Shown piece after piece: positions 37,401 to 48,089 of a stretch of DNA of 64,000 nt. A program made the position numbers and the translations under genes. The first letter of the stretch is position 1; every line of letters starts with the position of its first letter. Under the pieces are notes generated by a model. That model made no database searches, was not told the DNA's origin, and saw only the letters and a list, made by a program, of their open reading frames with translations. The DNA is taken from positions 7,437,001-7,501,000 of the forward strand of contig JAWUZG010000084.1 in NCBI GenBank assembly GCA_036785705.1. Reading direction: 5' to 3'. Source of the stretch: Acanthornis magna (lineage: Eukaryota; Chordata; Aves; Passeriformes; Acanthizidae).

Positions 37401-38164
37401 TGAAAGCAGAGCTCACTGTAGTATAGCAAGCAAGGAAATCATTCATACACGGGATGTTATTCACTTCAACCTTTCCCCTTTCCTGAACGCAGTCAGGATC
37501 TATATGTCTACTGCTGCGTACTCCCTGTGCTGGCATAGATGTATGATGGCATCACAAAAACTGGAAGGGGAAGAAATGAGATAGGAACAGAAAGGGGTGT
37601 GGGTAAATGTTGTCTGAACTGATAGAAATTTAAGTGGTCAGGCTTGTCAAGGAGAAGGAATACTGCAGGGTTGGAGAGTGACTGAGATTAGAACTGACTT
37701 TTGGAGAAATGGGAGCTGAGATAATACCTTTCTGTTCAATAAACATGGGTGATGGCACAGGGTGAGCATGGGAAAACTGGAAATTAAAACAGTACATAAA
37801 ATGGAAATGTATTTGATGCAGGGACAACAAAGTGTGTATCATCCTTTCAATTCTGGTCTGGTTCCTCTGTCATTATTCCCAAGTTTAATGCCGTACTTTT
37901 CAACAGGACCTCTATCCTATAGCAATTTCTGTGAAAAATCTCCTTCACAAAGTGACCAGAGAAGCTGAAAAGAAACATTAATTTTGGGACTTCATCAGTT
38001 CTTGGCACCTACCTGCTTTCACCAGGCTTGCATATCCGCTGTACACTCTGCAGATGTCTATCTTTTCCTCTGTGCTGTGTGAATGGGAAAATTAACTTTA
38101 ATTAGTTGTATACTGACCACACCAAGCTACCTACAGAGATTGTGGTCTGACATTTCTTTGCTAG
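34500..38164. other. Unique noncoding sequence with a small direct repeat
   Basis: Contains a 16-bp exact direct repeat, CCTTTCCTCATTGCTG, at 36007-36022 and 36030-36045 (23-bp period). Otherwise unique, with no supported gene. Confidence 0.45.
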
Positions 38165-38230
38165 AAACAGTGCACAGCAAGATGAGCTCCGTCCCAAATT
38201 TCTGAACAAGCAGGAGAGGCAAAGGAGAAG
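38165..38230 (+). other. Candidate internal exon, phase 2-2, 66 nt
   Basis: The acceptor 'catttctttgctag' ends at 38164 and the donor AAG|GTATGG begins at 38231. Of the three frames, the one starting at the second base is open throughout and gives NSAQQDELRPKFLNKQERQR followed by one more arginine. The peptide is highly charged and soluble-looking, and both boundaries fall in phase 2. The length is a multiple of three, so the block could be a cassette exon. An alternative AG six bases downstream (38170) would keep the same frame. I do not recognise the protein. Chance occurrence of such a block is not rare in 64 kb; codon use is unremarkable. Confidence 0.2.
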
Positions 38231-41200
38231 GTATGGTTATTTCCCATGTGGAATGATTTCACGAGTTTGCCAAGGGACACAGAGGAATCGTGTGTTAGAA
38301 GGAAGAAATGTCTCTGGATTTCCCAAAACCCAATTTAGCAGCATAGCTGTAAGATATGCTTCCTTTGTACTTGCATCCAGTTGTAGCAGGGCTGCCATTC
38401 CATGGTTTATACTTGGATAGATGGTTTGGGAGATCCCCTGGGAGGCAGAGAGAAGAGAAGGCTGCAAATTCAGGCAGCTTAAGTAGGAGAGAAAAAGTTT
38501 CTTGGTAGACAAGTTGAGAGCTGCTGACTTTCTTCTAAGAGCAATCATTTTGCAACTTCTGACAGGGCTTAGTTCTAGGTTTCACTCTCCACTCAGGTCC
38601 TAGCCTGTGGCACATGTTACAGGTAATAACCCAGCAGAGCTCAGACACAAGGGATCTCATGTGCCACATAGTAGGGGCAGAGGAAGCCCAGATATTCCTG
38701 ACCTTGATGCTGAGGCAATTTTTTTCCTCGGGACCGACTTCCTTTGCAGTGAGCGTAATCCTTTTGTCATCTGCACCGTGCTCCCCTTTGTCATTGTACT
38801 GCTGGACTCGCATCCTTGAACTTAGAGCACAAAAACCCCTCTGGTTTTTTAACTGATGGTTTGTTTGTTTTTCCTCTTTGGTCGATGCTGGGATCAGTGA
38901 TGTCAACTTTTTCTATTTGCTTTGACAGGAAAATGTTTTCAGAGTTCATTAGGATGGCATCAATTCTAACATTTGGCACACAAACATTTGATGACCTTCA
39001 TGTGGGTGAAGAAATATGTAGGCAAAACTTCCATTAGTTTGAAAAAAACACTTCCACTCCACACCGTTCCAATTCCTGAACCGCAGCTTCAACCAGAAGT
39101 TTTGTGCAGTCCCTGTTCATGATCTGCCAGTCTCAACATGGAGGCTGTTTGGAACCACCTCATACAAGGTCTGGACTAGGGCTGCAGTGGGATACAGCTC
39201 TCCACTCACCTCTAAGGGAGGTGCTGCCAGCACCCAGGCCCTTTGCTTCTGTTCAGCTCAGCTGGTGCAGTCAGTCTGACGTCAAGGCATCCTATGCTTC
39301 CAAGCGCAGAACATTCCTAATGCTTTCCTGGTAGTTCCCTTCAGCGATATTACTTCATTTGGCAACTTTGGGCTCATTTTCACCAATTACAGGGCTCATT
39401 AAAATAGCTGGACTGGCTGGTATTGCAGCACCTGAACTCTGGGCTTATCCACAGAAAAGGATTAGCAGGTGTTGGCTTTTCCCTCCTCAGGGCCACCTGC
39501 CCTACGTTAAGAGAGGCCCTGTCTCTGAGTGGGAGGGAAGGCAAATGCTCGTGACTTCCCACGGCCTCTAACAGTGAGGGGCCCAGTAATAGCAAGAACG
39601 TTTGCAGTGAAGAAACCTCTTCAAGTCGCTGGCCTGAGTCCCCCAAATTATTCTCACTGACCACCACAGGAGCTGCTGACAGCCTCTGGTGGCTGCTGAT
39701 GAGTTTAGCAAGGACCAGGTAGGGAGAGGCCATTTTTTGGCCATCATTTGTCCTTTGAGCCTTCCCTCTCTCTCTGCCTTAGAGCTGCAAAAGTCCTTCC
39801 ACACAGATCTGTTTTTCCTGGTGACTGTCTCCAGCCCTTTCCTCTGACCTATCTTAGCTCTTATTTGCTTTTTTTTTTAGGATTCACTGTGTCTTTATGT
39901 TTTTCTCTCATATCCTGTAATCAAGTGAAAGGTATCTCTGTGGACAGAGGGGATTTGTACTCAGCTTTTGTTTGCTCTTTCCTGACGGTGCTGCCTGCTG
40001 TAAGAAAAGCCAAATGCTGCCCATATGTTGCTATGCTCCCCTAAATTACAGAGGGTGAACGTTTATGGCTGTTCTCACTGTTGCTTTCTCCATACTTTTC
40101 TAAATGATACGTTTTCACAAGCAATTACTGAGAGAGGCAGTCAGGACTGGTTTTTGAGGTGTGCCACTTAGTGGCCTACACATAAAAATGGGGGACAGGA
40201 GGAGGAGGATGGCAGAGGCTTAATACCATGCCTTGTTTAAGAGAATGCCCTTCAGGTAAGCGGAATCCCGCACCTTGTAAAAGTATGACTTTAATTTTGC
40301 CTTTGAAATATGAACTAAGCAGGGCTGTCAACACATACTGTGTTCTCCCTTGTCAAACCATTTCACTTAGTCTGTCAGCTGTAAACAGCTTAAGAGGCAT
40401 GTCATTCCAGCATTATTATAGCACTTTTAGATTTGTTTTTAGATTGGCTCTGTATCTGCTTCTGCAAAAGGTGTCGATACAGAGATGACATGGGTTATTT
40501 ATTGTGTTACTGCAAAATGCTACTTGCTGTTTTGTGGTAAGCACTGGGTAACTCCATTTCAAATAATGGGGACTGTGGAGTAATAATCCTGTAGTGCCAT
40601 GGTAATACCATTGCCATACTTTGTCACGTCAGTTGTGTCAGTGGAGCAGAGTGCTTTCTTCACTGAGGGTGTCTATGCCCTTGTACTTCATTTGAAGTTT
40701 CGTTTTTTCCCTGGAGATCAGGGAAGCAGAATTAAGACATGTGGAGAAAGAACTCTGATCAACAGACTCTGTACTTTTGTTTTTTTCAAAAAGTTGCTTT
40801 ACATATTCAAATAAACAGTGTTTAAGCTGTTGATGACAGCTTAACTACTTCAACCCAGAACGTTTTGACAAGTGATTTTCAACGTTTTGGTTTCTCGGGA
40901 TTTTGCTAACCCCCCAAAAAGCATGAACTGAATTTATATGTCACATGTTTAATTTATTTGAGATGCATGTATTATGTTGCAAAAGCATTAAGGACGGAGT
41001 TAAAGGGCAGGATGATACACTCCATATTTATGATCATCAGCTTCTTCACCATGTCATTACAAGAGAAAAAATGTTCAGAGATACGGAGTATGCAAAAGCA
41101 CTCAAACTTTTTTTGCCAACCAGTCTGGATTGTGATTTAGACAAATTGTTGGTGCAATTTCCCCCTGACTCCACTGAAATGCGCAGAACTGAACCCATTC

Positions 41201-42147
41201 TTGCTGCAGGGAGCCTGAGCTGCTTCCCTCATGCTTGGCTTCTGCCGTGTGTGTTGTCCCCATGCTGTTGTCCCCATGGCCATGGAGGGTGGCACAACGG
41301 GGATTTAATGTTGCCTGAGTTTTGAGCAACAGTGAAGGAGAAAGGTAGATGTTTTCTCCCCAGAAATGCATGATTTTCTGCCTGTACATATGCCATAGTG
41401 TTGTCTTTAGAAATAACATAAACATGCAAACTGATCTTCACTTTAATACCAAACTGGAGTGCAGAGCAAATGTTTTAAGCAAAATTTGTTCTATCTATGT
41501 TTTGGGAATTAGGTGTTCTCTGATTTTGGATTGCTTCTTTTTCTCTGCCTACGTTAAAGCAGAAAAAACATGGTATATGCCCCAGTAATTTCCTGGGTGC
41601 TTGAACAAGAAGTGGAGAAAAATACAAGGAGAGAATTGCTTTTATAAAGCTCCTAGGCTACATAATATATTTTGCTCAAAAAAAAGTTCATATTTCAACA
41701 TCATATCCGAAAATCTTTTTGATATTACCCAGTATCTGTTTATTAGCACTTCTGTCATGAGTGCTTCATAGAACTAGAATAATTGAAATTTAGAATTAGA
41801 ATTAGGCATATTAGAATTGGAAATCCTTGTTTAACTTATTCAAAATTCAGGATATTGCTATTCTTTTTTCTACACCAGAATACCACTTACTTTATTGTGT
41901 AACAGGGTTGTGTCCATCCATACTAAGCAGCACATGTCCTTAATATTTTTAAAGTAGGAGGAGCTATTTTATTTTACTAATTATTACATCAACTTACAAC
42001 ATGTCAGTATAAATTCTTACTTTATAGTAATGTTGTATAGGCACAAAGGAAACTCCATGCATTCCAAAGGAAATTTGAAACTTTGAATTTCCTGAAGATG
42101 GGTTATTTTTTTTCTCCTAAATAAGTGCTATTTCAAGTGGTTTTCAC
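38231..42147. other. Unique noncoding sequence
   Basis: No repeats of note. A joined acceptor/donor motif 'cccttcag|gtaagc' lies at 40248-40261. The 126-codon + frame at 40945-41325 is compositionally uneven (its second half is GC-rich and cysteine/proline-rich) and lacks any recognisable domain. Confidence 0.45.
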
Positions 42148-42213
42148 CAAAAAAACCCCCAAAAATCAACCAACCAAAAAACTAAAAATCCCCAACCAAA
42201 GAAAAAGAAAGTA
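42148..42213 (+). repeat. A/C-rich low-complexity tract
   Basis: An irregular run of CAAAAA, CCCC and CCAA words. It resembles the reverse complement of the TTTGGTTTTTTGG-type tracts seen elsewhere in the window (about 2480, 6862 and 25553). Confidence 0.75.
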
Positions 42214-42689
42214 GAGGTTTCATCTAAATGTGAGTTTGTGATTTTTAAGTATTAAAATATCCCCTAAATTGAAAAATCTAATTATAATTAATCAAAGTGC
42301 CGATGATGGAGATCATAGGTGGCTTTTCAGACACTCCAGGGTCAGAGACCCTGGCCAGAGGGTCAGGTGTGATTTGCTTAATCCAGCCTCAGTTGCTGCA
42401 ACTTTCTTCTGGTACTTGATATGTAGCATCTTTCTGGTAATTTGGGAGATTGAGCAAGTGTTTAGTATCTGACTAAATTGGCTTTAATTTGGCAGGTTAC
42501 AGTGTTATCTGCATCCTGCTGCTTTGGGGAGGTGGAAGGCAGGAGCAGGCACCTTTTGTTTGGTTTCCCCCTAATAGAGGGGGGAAAATGGGAGGAGACC
42601 TGACAGCTCTTGCCAGTGAAAGGGAGATAGAGTTGCCTGTGTCAGGAAAAAAATAGCCTCTTCTGCAAGAATGAGTGGCTCGGAAGACA

Positions 42690-42960
42690 AAAAATAAGCA
42701 TTTTCAATACATTACAAACAAAATTATCTGCCAGAAGGGCAAGATAATTATCCTAATGTGGTTTTTGACCAAGATAAATTTACATTATTTTATAAACTGG
42801 GTAGCAATTTGAATCTTATGCAAAACCTAGAAATAAATCTAAAAAATATGATAATGTAATAAAATTGAAATTATTAGCAGTCCAAGTGCCATACTTGCAG
42901 CCGTAAAACCTTTTAAGTTCCAATGGAAAATAGGCTAGTAAACCTGGAGTAAGTTACTCT
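42690..42960. promoter_or_regulatory. Conserved-noncoding-like block with GATA palindrome
   Basis: AT-rich unique block containing the perfect palindrome GATAATTATC (42743-42752), which offers inverted GATA words around an AATT core. Many ATTA/AATAAA words follow. It carries no repeat signature and no coding potential. Enhancer function is inference. Confidence 0.2.
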
Positions 42961-45727
42961 ACTTTAATCACTTGATAAATAGCTACAATGTTTGGAAGAA
43001 TTGATAGTGTCATTACAGCAGCATCCCTTTTTATAAACAGCCTGGTACTGATTTGATTCTAATTGCTGCCTGAGGAACAGTATCAAAGTAGTGCTGCTCC
43101 AGCAGTGTAACCTGTGGGGTGAGCAGGAGCTGAAATGAACTGCCTGAAAATGAAGGAAGCCGAGGTTTTTCAAAGGCACAGATTGTAATTCTGGGAGTGA
43201 TGGAGGAGGGCTGAGTAAATTCAGTGGTGGGAGAAACTACAGAGGAAATGCTTAACGAAGAGAAAGCATGAAGCAGACAAAACAGGCTCTTCTGAGTGCA
43301 CACAATAGTGGGAAAACAGTGGGAGAAACTGAGAGGTTCGAGTGTGAATGTGTGTTTGATTTCTCACCACAAAGAATTCTCCTGCTGGGCCAGTGTGGCC
43401 TCACTACCGAACTGCAGCTCTGGCCCCCCTGGTTTCAGACTCCAAAGACCCAATTATTAAGACATTCTTAATAATTACAGTATCTTTGCATACTTGTGGG
43501 TGCTGTGTCCACCTTTTGGTGCTCAAGAATACACCTAAAATATTAAGATTGCTTTTGCAAATTGCATCTTTAGCAATTCTCTGGTTTTGCACTGCAAATC
43601 CTGGATTTTACCCTTCTCAAGATATGGAATAGGCACCAGCATTGTATTGATGGCTGCTGTGATGTATGAGGGCAATAAATTTACATTTATGTAGGAAAAA
43701 AAACTAGAACACATGCTTCTAGGCTGAGTCTTCTTCCAAAAACTAGCAAGAAGTTGTCTTATTCTGGGAATGGTAGGAAGAAAAGCAAGGCTCCATAAGG
43801 AGAGAAGAGGAGGAACATGTTTAATAGTTCTGTCATGTTAGCAACAAACCCAAGAATAAACAGAAATGCAAAGGGGAGAGGTATTTATCTTTTTACACAA
43901 ATCATGTGATAAGCTTCTCCCATAGATTGTGGACTAAGTGAAATATGTAAAATAGCTTATTGAAGAAAAAATTGCTTCAAGTGGCACTGAATGGCTCAAG
44001 AGATTAGTGATGGGATAATAGCTTTTCTCCATTTAAGTGGTAGACCAGTTCAAATCAATTCTAGGTCTCTAGAGACTGGAAGGTGTTGCTATCCTGTGAC
44101 TCCTCTGCAGTTATTTGAAATTATTTTTTGGTCTCAATTCCATCTTTAGTTGCCAGAAAATTATCCCCAAGCCAATCAGCACTGAATTGCTTTGAGCTAA
44201 CTGTTGTATCCTCCCCCTAAAGATGCACAGCCCTCAAGGTTGTGCGTAGGAATGGCAGCTGTTTTATTTAGCACCACGTTGCTGGTCAGAAATATTTTGT
44301 CTCTGGAATGGACAGATTGCACAAAAGAAGAGACAATCTGGAATACAATGCAATGTAAAATCTTTCTTTAAATAATGTGATCGTTTGTTGGTTTAATGTG
44401 AATTTCTTGGGAGACCAGGGCTACTTTTGGAGGCTTCCAGCTACCCCTCACTTGCAACCAGAGCCTGCTGGCCTGCAGGCTGTGTCATGACTTTCCCCTA
44501 CATCAATGTAAGTCATGGAGCAGGGCCACAACTTGGAAAACAGCTATTGGTCATAAGGAGCAACTGGAAAATTCAAACTGGCAGTGTGCCCTCCAGGTTT
44601 CTCATGAAGCATCTATTTATTGTGTGAACCTGACCAGGGAAGTGATTCTAGGGACATGCCAAAGTATGGCAGCTCTGAATCTTGCCTATCAATTTTATTC
44701 TGAAAGATTATAACAAGTAAAAAAGCAGACATTGATTGTTCTGCCTAATGCAAAGATTAAGCAAACACGTAAGAAGCAATTCTCACCGAAATGAGGATGA
44801 TTTGGATCTTTTAGTGGTTATAACAGTCGGTCTAGAGCTAGTGAACCACAGCAGAATTCTTACTATTCAGTTTATCAATGAAAAAAAGAGACCTGGGGTT
44901 GTTAGAGAAAAATATCAGCAGTTTTATATGTACAACTGCTTGGATAAAACAAATAGGGTATTATGACAATGTAAAGGTGTTGGAGAATTGAAATCACATA
45001 GTTATTGTCACATTTTCTATAAAACTGGTGCAATACAGATTCACTTGTGGTTGCCTTGCAGAAGAAATTTTATTTTTGCCTTAACCCAGACAGCTCTAGG
45101 TTTAAGAACGCTTATCAGTGTGAAGGCTAAAGGGGTTAAGGAAATAAGGCACGATAGAGGTGACCTATGGGAACTTTCATTATTATATGGAGCCTTGATG
45201 AGTGAAATGAGAGGAATTGCTCTCCATCATGAAAGGCTGAAATGTCGAGGGAGCAATCGCAAATTAATCTATTAAGAATAAGTAGGAGGCTGAACAGTGT
45301 GACTCAAAAGGATGGAAATATATGGAATAAACTGCAGTGTAAAAATCACAATGATTTCTAGGCACAATCGTAAAGATTTTTACATCTATGATTTTTACAA
45401 TGAAACAGGGATTTCTGTATGTGTGTATATTTGAGGCAAAGTTTAAGCAGATTAAATTGGTTTCGTTCTTTTCAGTTACTCCCAATACTTGTAATGACCA
45501 GGCCTGAATGTGAAGTTACGCTCTGATTTGTGTGGCTTTAACCAGAACAATGTGTCAGGAATTTTCCAGGGTTTTTTTTGAAAGACATACAAATAAAATG
45601 CCTCACAGGCAGTTTTCTGTGTGGTGGTTTTTCATGTTTTGCTGTGACATTTTTAACCTGAATTTAGTGTTTGTAAAAGGTGGTATGTGATGACACTGTG
45701 TAACTGAAAGCCTCTTTTTATTGACAG
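42961..45727. other. Unique noncoding sequence
   Basis: No repeats or genes recognised. Frames up to 95 codons (44988-45275 on +) have no protein-like features. Confidence 0.45.
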
Positions 45728-45823
45728 ATCATGAACACTCAAGGCTGGAGAAATTTCTCTGTGTCAAACTGGTGAGGTACACCCCCCACAGCCTGAAGGA
45801 ACGAGCTTCCAGGAGGAAAAATG
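45728..45823 (+). other. Candidate internal exon, phase 1-1, 96 nt
   Basis: This is the best exon candidate in the window. A good acceptor ('gcctctttttattgacag', AG at 45726-45727) and donor ATG|GTAGGT (GT at 45824-45825) enclose 96 nt. Only the third frame is open, and it runs through 31 full codons with partial codons at both ends, so both boundaries are phase 1 and the block could be skipped without a frameshift. The peptide starts HEHSRLEKFLCVKLVRYT and continues with basic residues (KERASRRKN). Nineteen of 31 third positions are G or C, against an AT-rich background, which is coding-like. A second donor-like GTGAGG at 45772 would give a 44-nt form that breaks the frame. I do not recognise the protein, and no neighbouring exon was found within the window. 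Confidence 0.33.
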
Positions 45824-46507
45824 GTAGGTCCATGTCAGTCAGTCCAATCTTAGGTTAAATGTCACTGCATGATTGTTTTTAAAGAACTCATATCTACAGG
45901 ATGTGGAAAGAGGCATGAAAAGTTACCCAACTGCCAGGACCACGTGCGTTATTTCCTCTGTTCCCCAGCGGTGACTGCAGCTTTCTGGAGTGTTAGTGCT
46001 TTGTCCGCTAGTGGCTGAAGTGGGACTTGACACAGCTTACCAAGTACAGTTTGGAGGAGCTGATCCAGCAGGATGTTTCCACCTCCTTCTGTGGTCCTTG
46101 GGAAGGAAGGGTCTGTTGTTTGTTCAATGCCTGTCCCTGATGCCAATCTTTAGCCCTCAATGTTAATCCTTTCACGAAGCTCATGTAGTTTCAGACTTCT
46201 AGCTTTGCCGGCTTATTATAGTTCAGGAAGATGAGATGTGACTATGCTGAGATACAACCCCCAGTGATGGCACTTTATAATACTGTATAACTGGAGGATT
46301 GCTATTGTAGGCAGAGAAAAAGGCAATAAAGCAGCATTGATATCCTGCCTGCCCTCTTACAGGAGTTATTGAATCAAACCTACCAGAACTGCCAGACAAA
46401 CAATTTGCAGCTGCAGTCTGAAGCCTGACAATGACACAGAATCAAAAAGAAATAGTTGGAGTGCATGGGCTTGTGAACTCCTCTGCGACCCACCACAGCA
46501 GGCTCCC
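45824..46507. other. Unique noncoding sequence
   Basis: Sequence between the candidate exon and the pyrimidine tract. In the frame of the candidate exon a stop follows about 12 codons into the intron. No repeat was recognised. Confidence 0.5.
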
Positions 46508-46965
46508 TAGGATTGTTCTCCTCTTTCTGGTCCTTTGCCTGTACAATTCCTTCTCTTTCCCTCCCTTTTCCTCTCTCCGGTTTTCTCTCCTACGTCTTGC
46601 CATTTTCATCTTTTCCCACCTTTTCCTTTTCTTTCGCTCTCATTGCCTCAGTATTTTCTTCTGTTGCCTCCAATATACCTCTTGCTTATTTTTACTTTGT
46701 GAATTCAAGTGCTCTCCTGTGTTTCTCATTGTCTCCATTTCCTTAATTTCCTGTGTTTCTCATTGTCTCCATTTCCTTAATTCTTTCTTGGTTTTGATTA
46801 ATTTAATTCCCACCCTCCCCAGCTTCCCATACTCTTTCCTATTCTCCCTTCCTTGCTGTACCTTTTTTCTGTTTTATTTCCCTTTTCATTTTATTGCTCA
46901 TTGTTTCTTCTTTTCCTTCCAGCTCTATTACCTTCATTTTTCTTGCACCATATTTATCCAGTAGC
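46508..46965 (+). repeat. Long pyrimidine-rich (CT/T) low-complexity tract
   Basis: About 450 bp of strongly pyrimidine-biased + strand made of TTTCC, TCTCC and CTTTT words interrupted by purines. It creates a 177-codon open frame (46431-46964) made almost entirely of F, S, L and C, an artefact of composition rather than a gene. Such tracts can expand by slippage and can form unusual DNA structures. Confidence 0.85.
46715..46782 (+). repeat. Exact 34-bp tandem duplication
   Basis: The unit starting TCCTGTGTTTCTCATTGTCT and ending CCTTAATT occurs twice, back to back (46715-46748 and 46749-46782), without mismatch. Perfect identity suggests a recent slippage or unequal-exchange event inside the pyrimidine tract, or an assembly artefact. 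Confidence 0.93.
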
Positions 46966-47789
46966 TGAGCTCGATGCTGCTCTTACTCCTCAAATGTGAG
47001 GATTTAACATTTCCTGTGCACTAGGATTTCCAGAGTGCCAATCCAGCTCAACTAAGGGGAACTGATGTGGTTTGGCTCTAATGTCTATGAAGAGAGATAG
47101 TGCAGAAGCCAGCATAACAGTAGCACTCACCAGTACTCTGGCTCATGAACCTACATTCATTGTTGGATTCAAAGCTTATCAAATTAATGGGTTCTGGATC
47201 AGACCTGCAAGTAACAGCATCTTATCAGGTTTCTGTCCTTTATTTCAACAGAAACCTCAATGCTCTTGGTTTTTTCTAGTGTTTGCTTTGGCTCAGGATA
47301 TTATGTTTGGTTTGGGGTTTTTTTAAAAATAATTATTCTAAAGTACATATAATGTATGTAGGGTTCAATGAAAAGGGACCATACTATGAAATATGTTCAG
47401 GCTCAAGGATATATATATGTAAATATAATAATTCCTAATTTTTGTGTGCTCATAACAATTATATACTATTATGGGAAATATTTTGCCATTCCCTTTCTTC
47501 TTCCCTAACCAATATCTAATGATTAGCCTCCTAAACTTTAGATGTTCAGTCTTCTAAATAAGTGTCAGGAGTGTTGATAATACACAAATCCTGGGTTTGT
47601 TTTTTGGGGTTTTTTTGTCTTTTTTTTTCACTCATCCTACATTACAGGCTCAGGGTTTTTTGCAGTATTGATGGCGCTTTTTTCAGTTACTTTGGGTTTA
47701 TGTTCCTTGGTTTACTTATTTTTCTCTCTGTCCTTTGCCTAACAATTTCCACATAGAAACATTCTGAATTGTTGTTCATGACAATATTT
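46966..47789. other. Unique noncoding sequence with T/G patches
   Basis: Short AT runs lie near 47410-47430 and a T/G low-complexity patch at about 47577-47628. No gene seen. Confidence 0.5.
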
Positions 47790-48089
47790 GGGGAGACCTT
47801 ATAACATCCTTCTAGTACTTAAATAGGGGCTTACAAAAAGGGTAAAAAGGGATTTTTCCCAGTGGCAGGTAGTGATAGGAAAAGGGGGAATGGCTTCCAA
47901 CTGGAAGAGAGTAGTTCTAGGTTAGATATTAAGAAGAAATTCTTTCTTATCAGGGCGGTGAGGCACTGAAACAGGTGGACCAGAGAAGTTGTAGATGCCT
48001 TGTCCCTGGAGGTGTTCAAGGTTGGATGGGACTCTGAGTAATCTGGTCTAGTGATCTTTAAGGTCCCATCCACCTTAAGCTGTGATTCC
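47790..48089 (+). mobile_element. CR1 LINE 3' tail
   Basis: Forward-orientation CR1 with blocks 'ggggagaccttataacatcc', 'ccttctagtacttaaatagg', 'ggtagtgataggaaaagggg', 'gttctaggttagatattaag', 'gcggtgaggcactgaaacag', 'tccctggaggtgttcaaggt', 'ctggtctagtgatctttaag' and the tail 'gctgtgattcc'. Internal deletions are apparent, and the terminal repeats are mostly lost. The minus-strand frame at 47831-48073 is a shadow of this element. Confidence 0.94.

Noticed and set aside
43330..43350. tRNA T-loop-like GGTTCGAGT
   Set aside because: No cloverleaf arms or A-box upstream.
46431..46964. 177-codon + strand open frame
   Set aside because: It is made by the pyrimidine tract; the peptide is almost all F, S, L and C and includes the tandem duplication.
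47831..48073. 80-codon minus-strand frame
   Set aside because: Antisense shadow of a CR1 tail.
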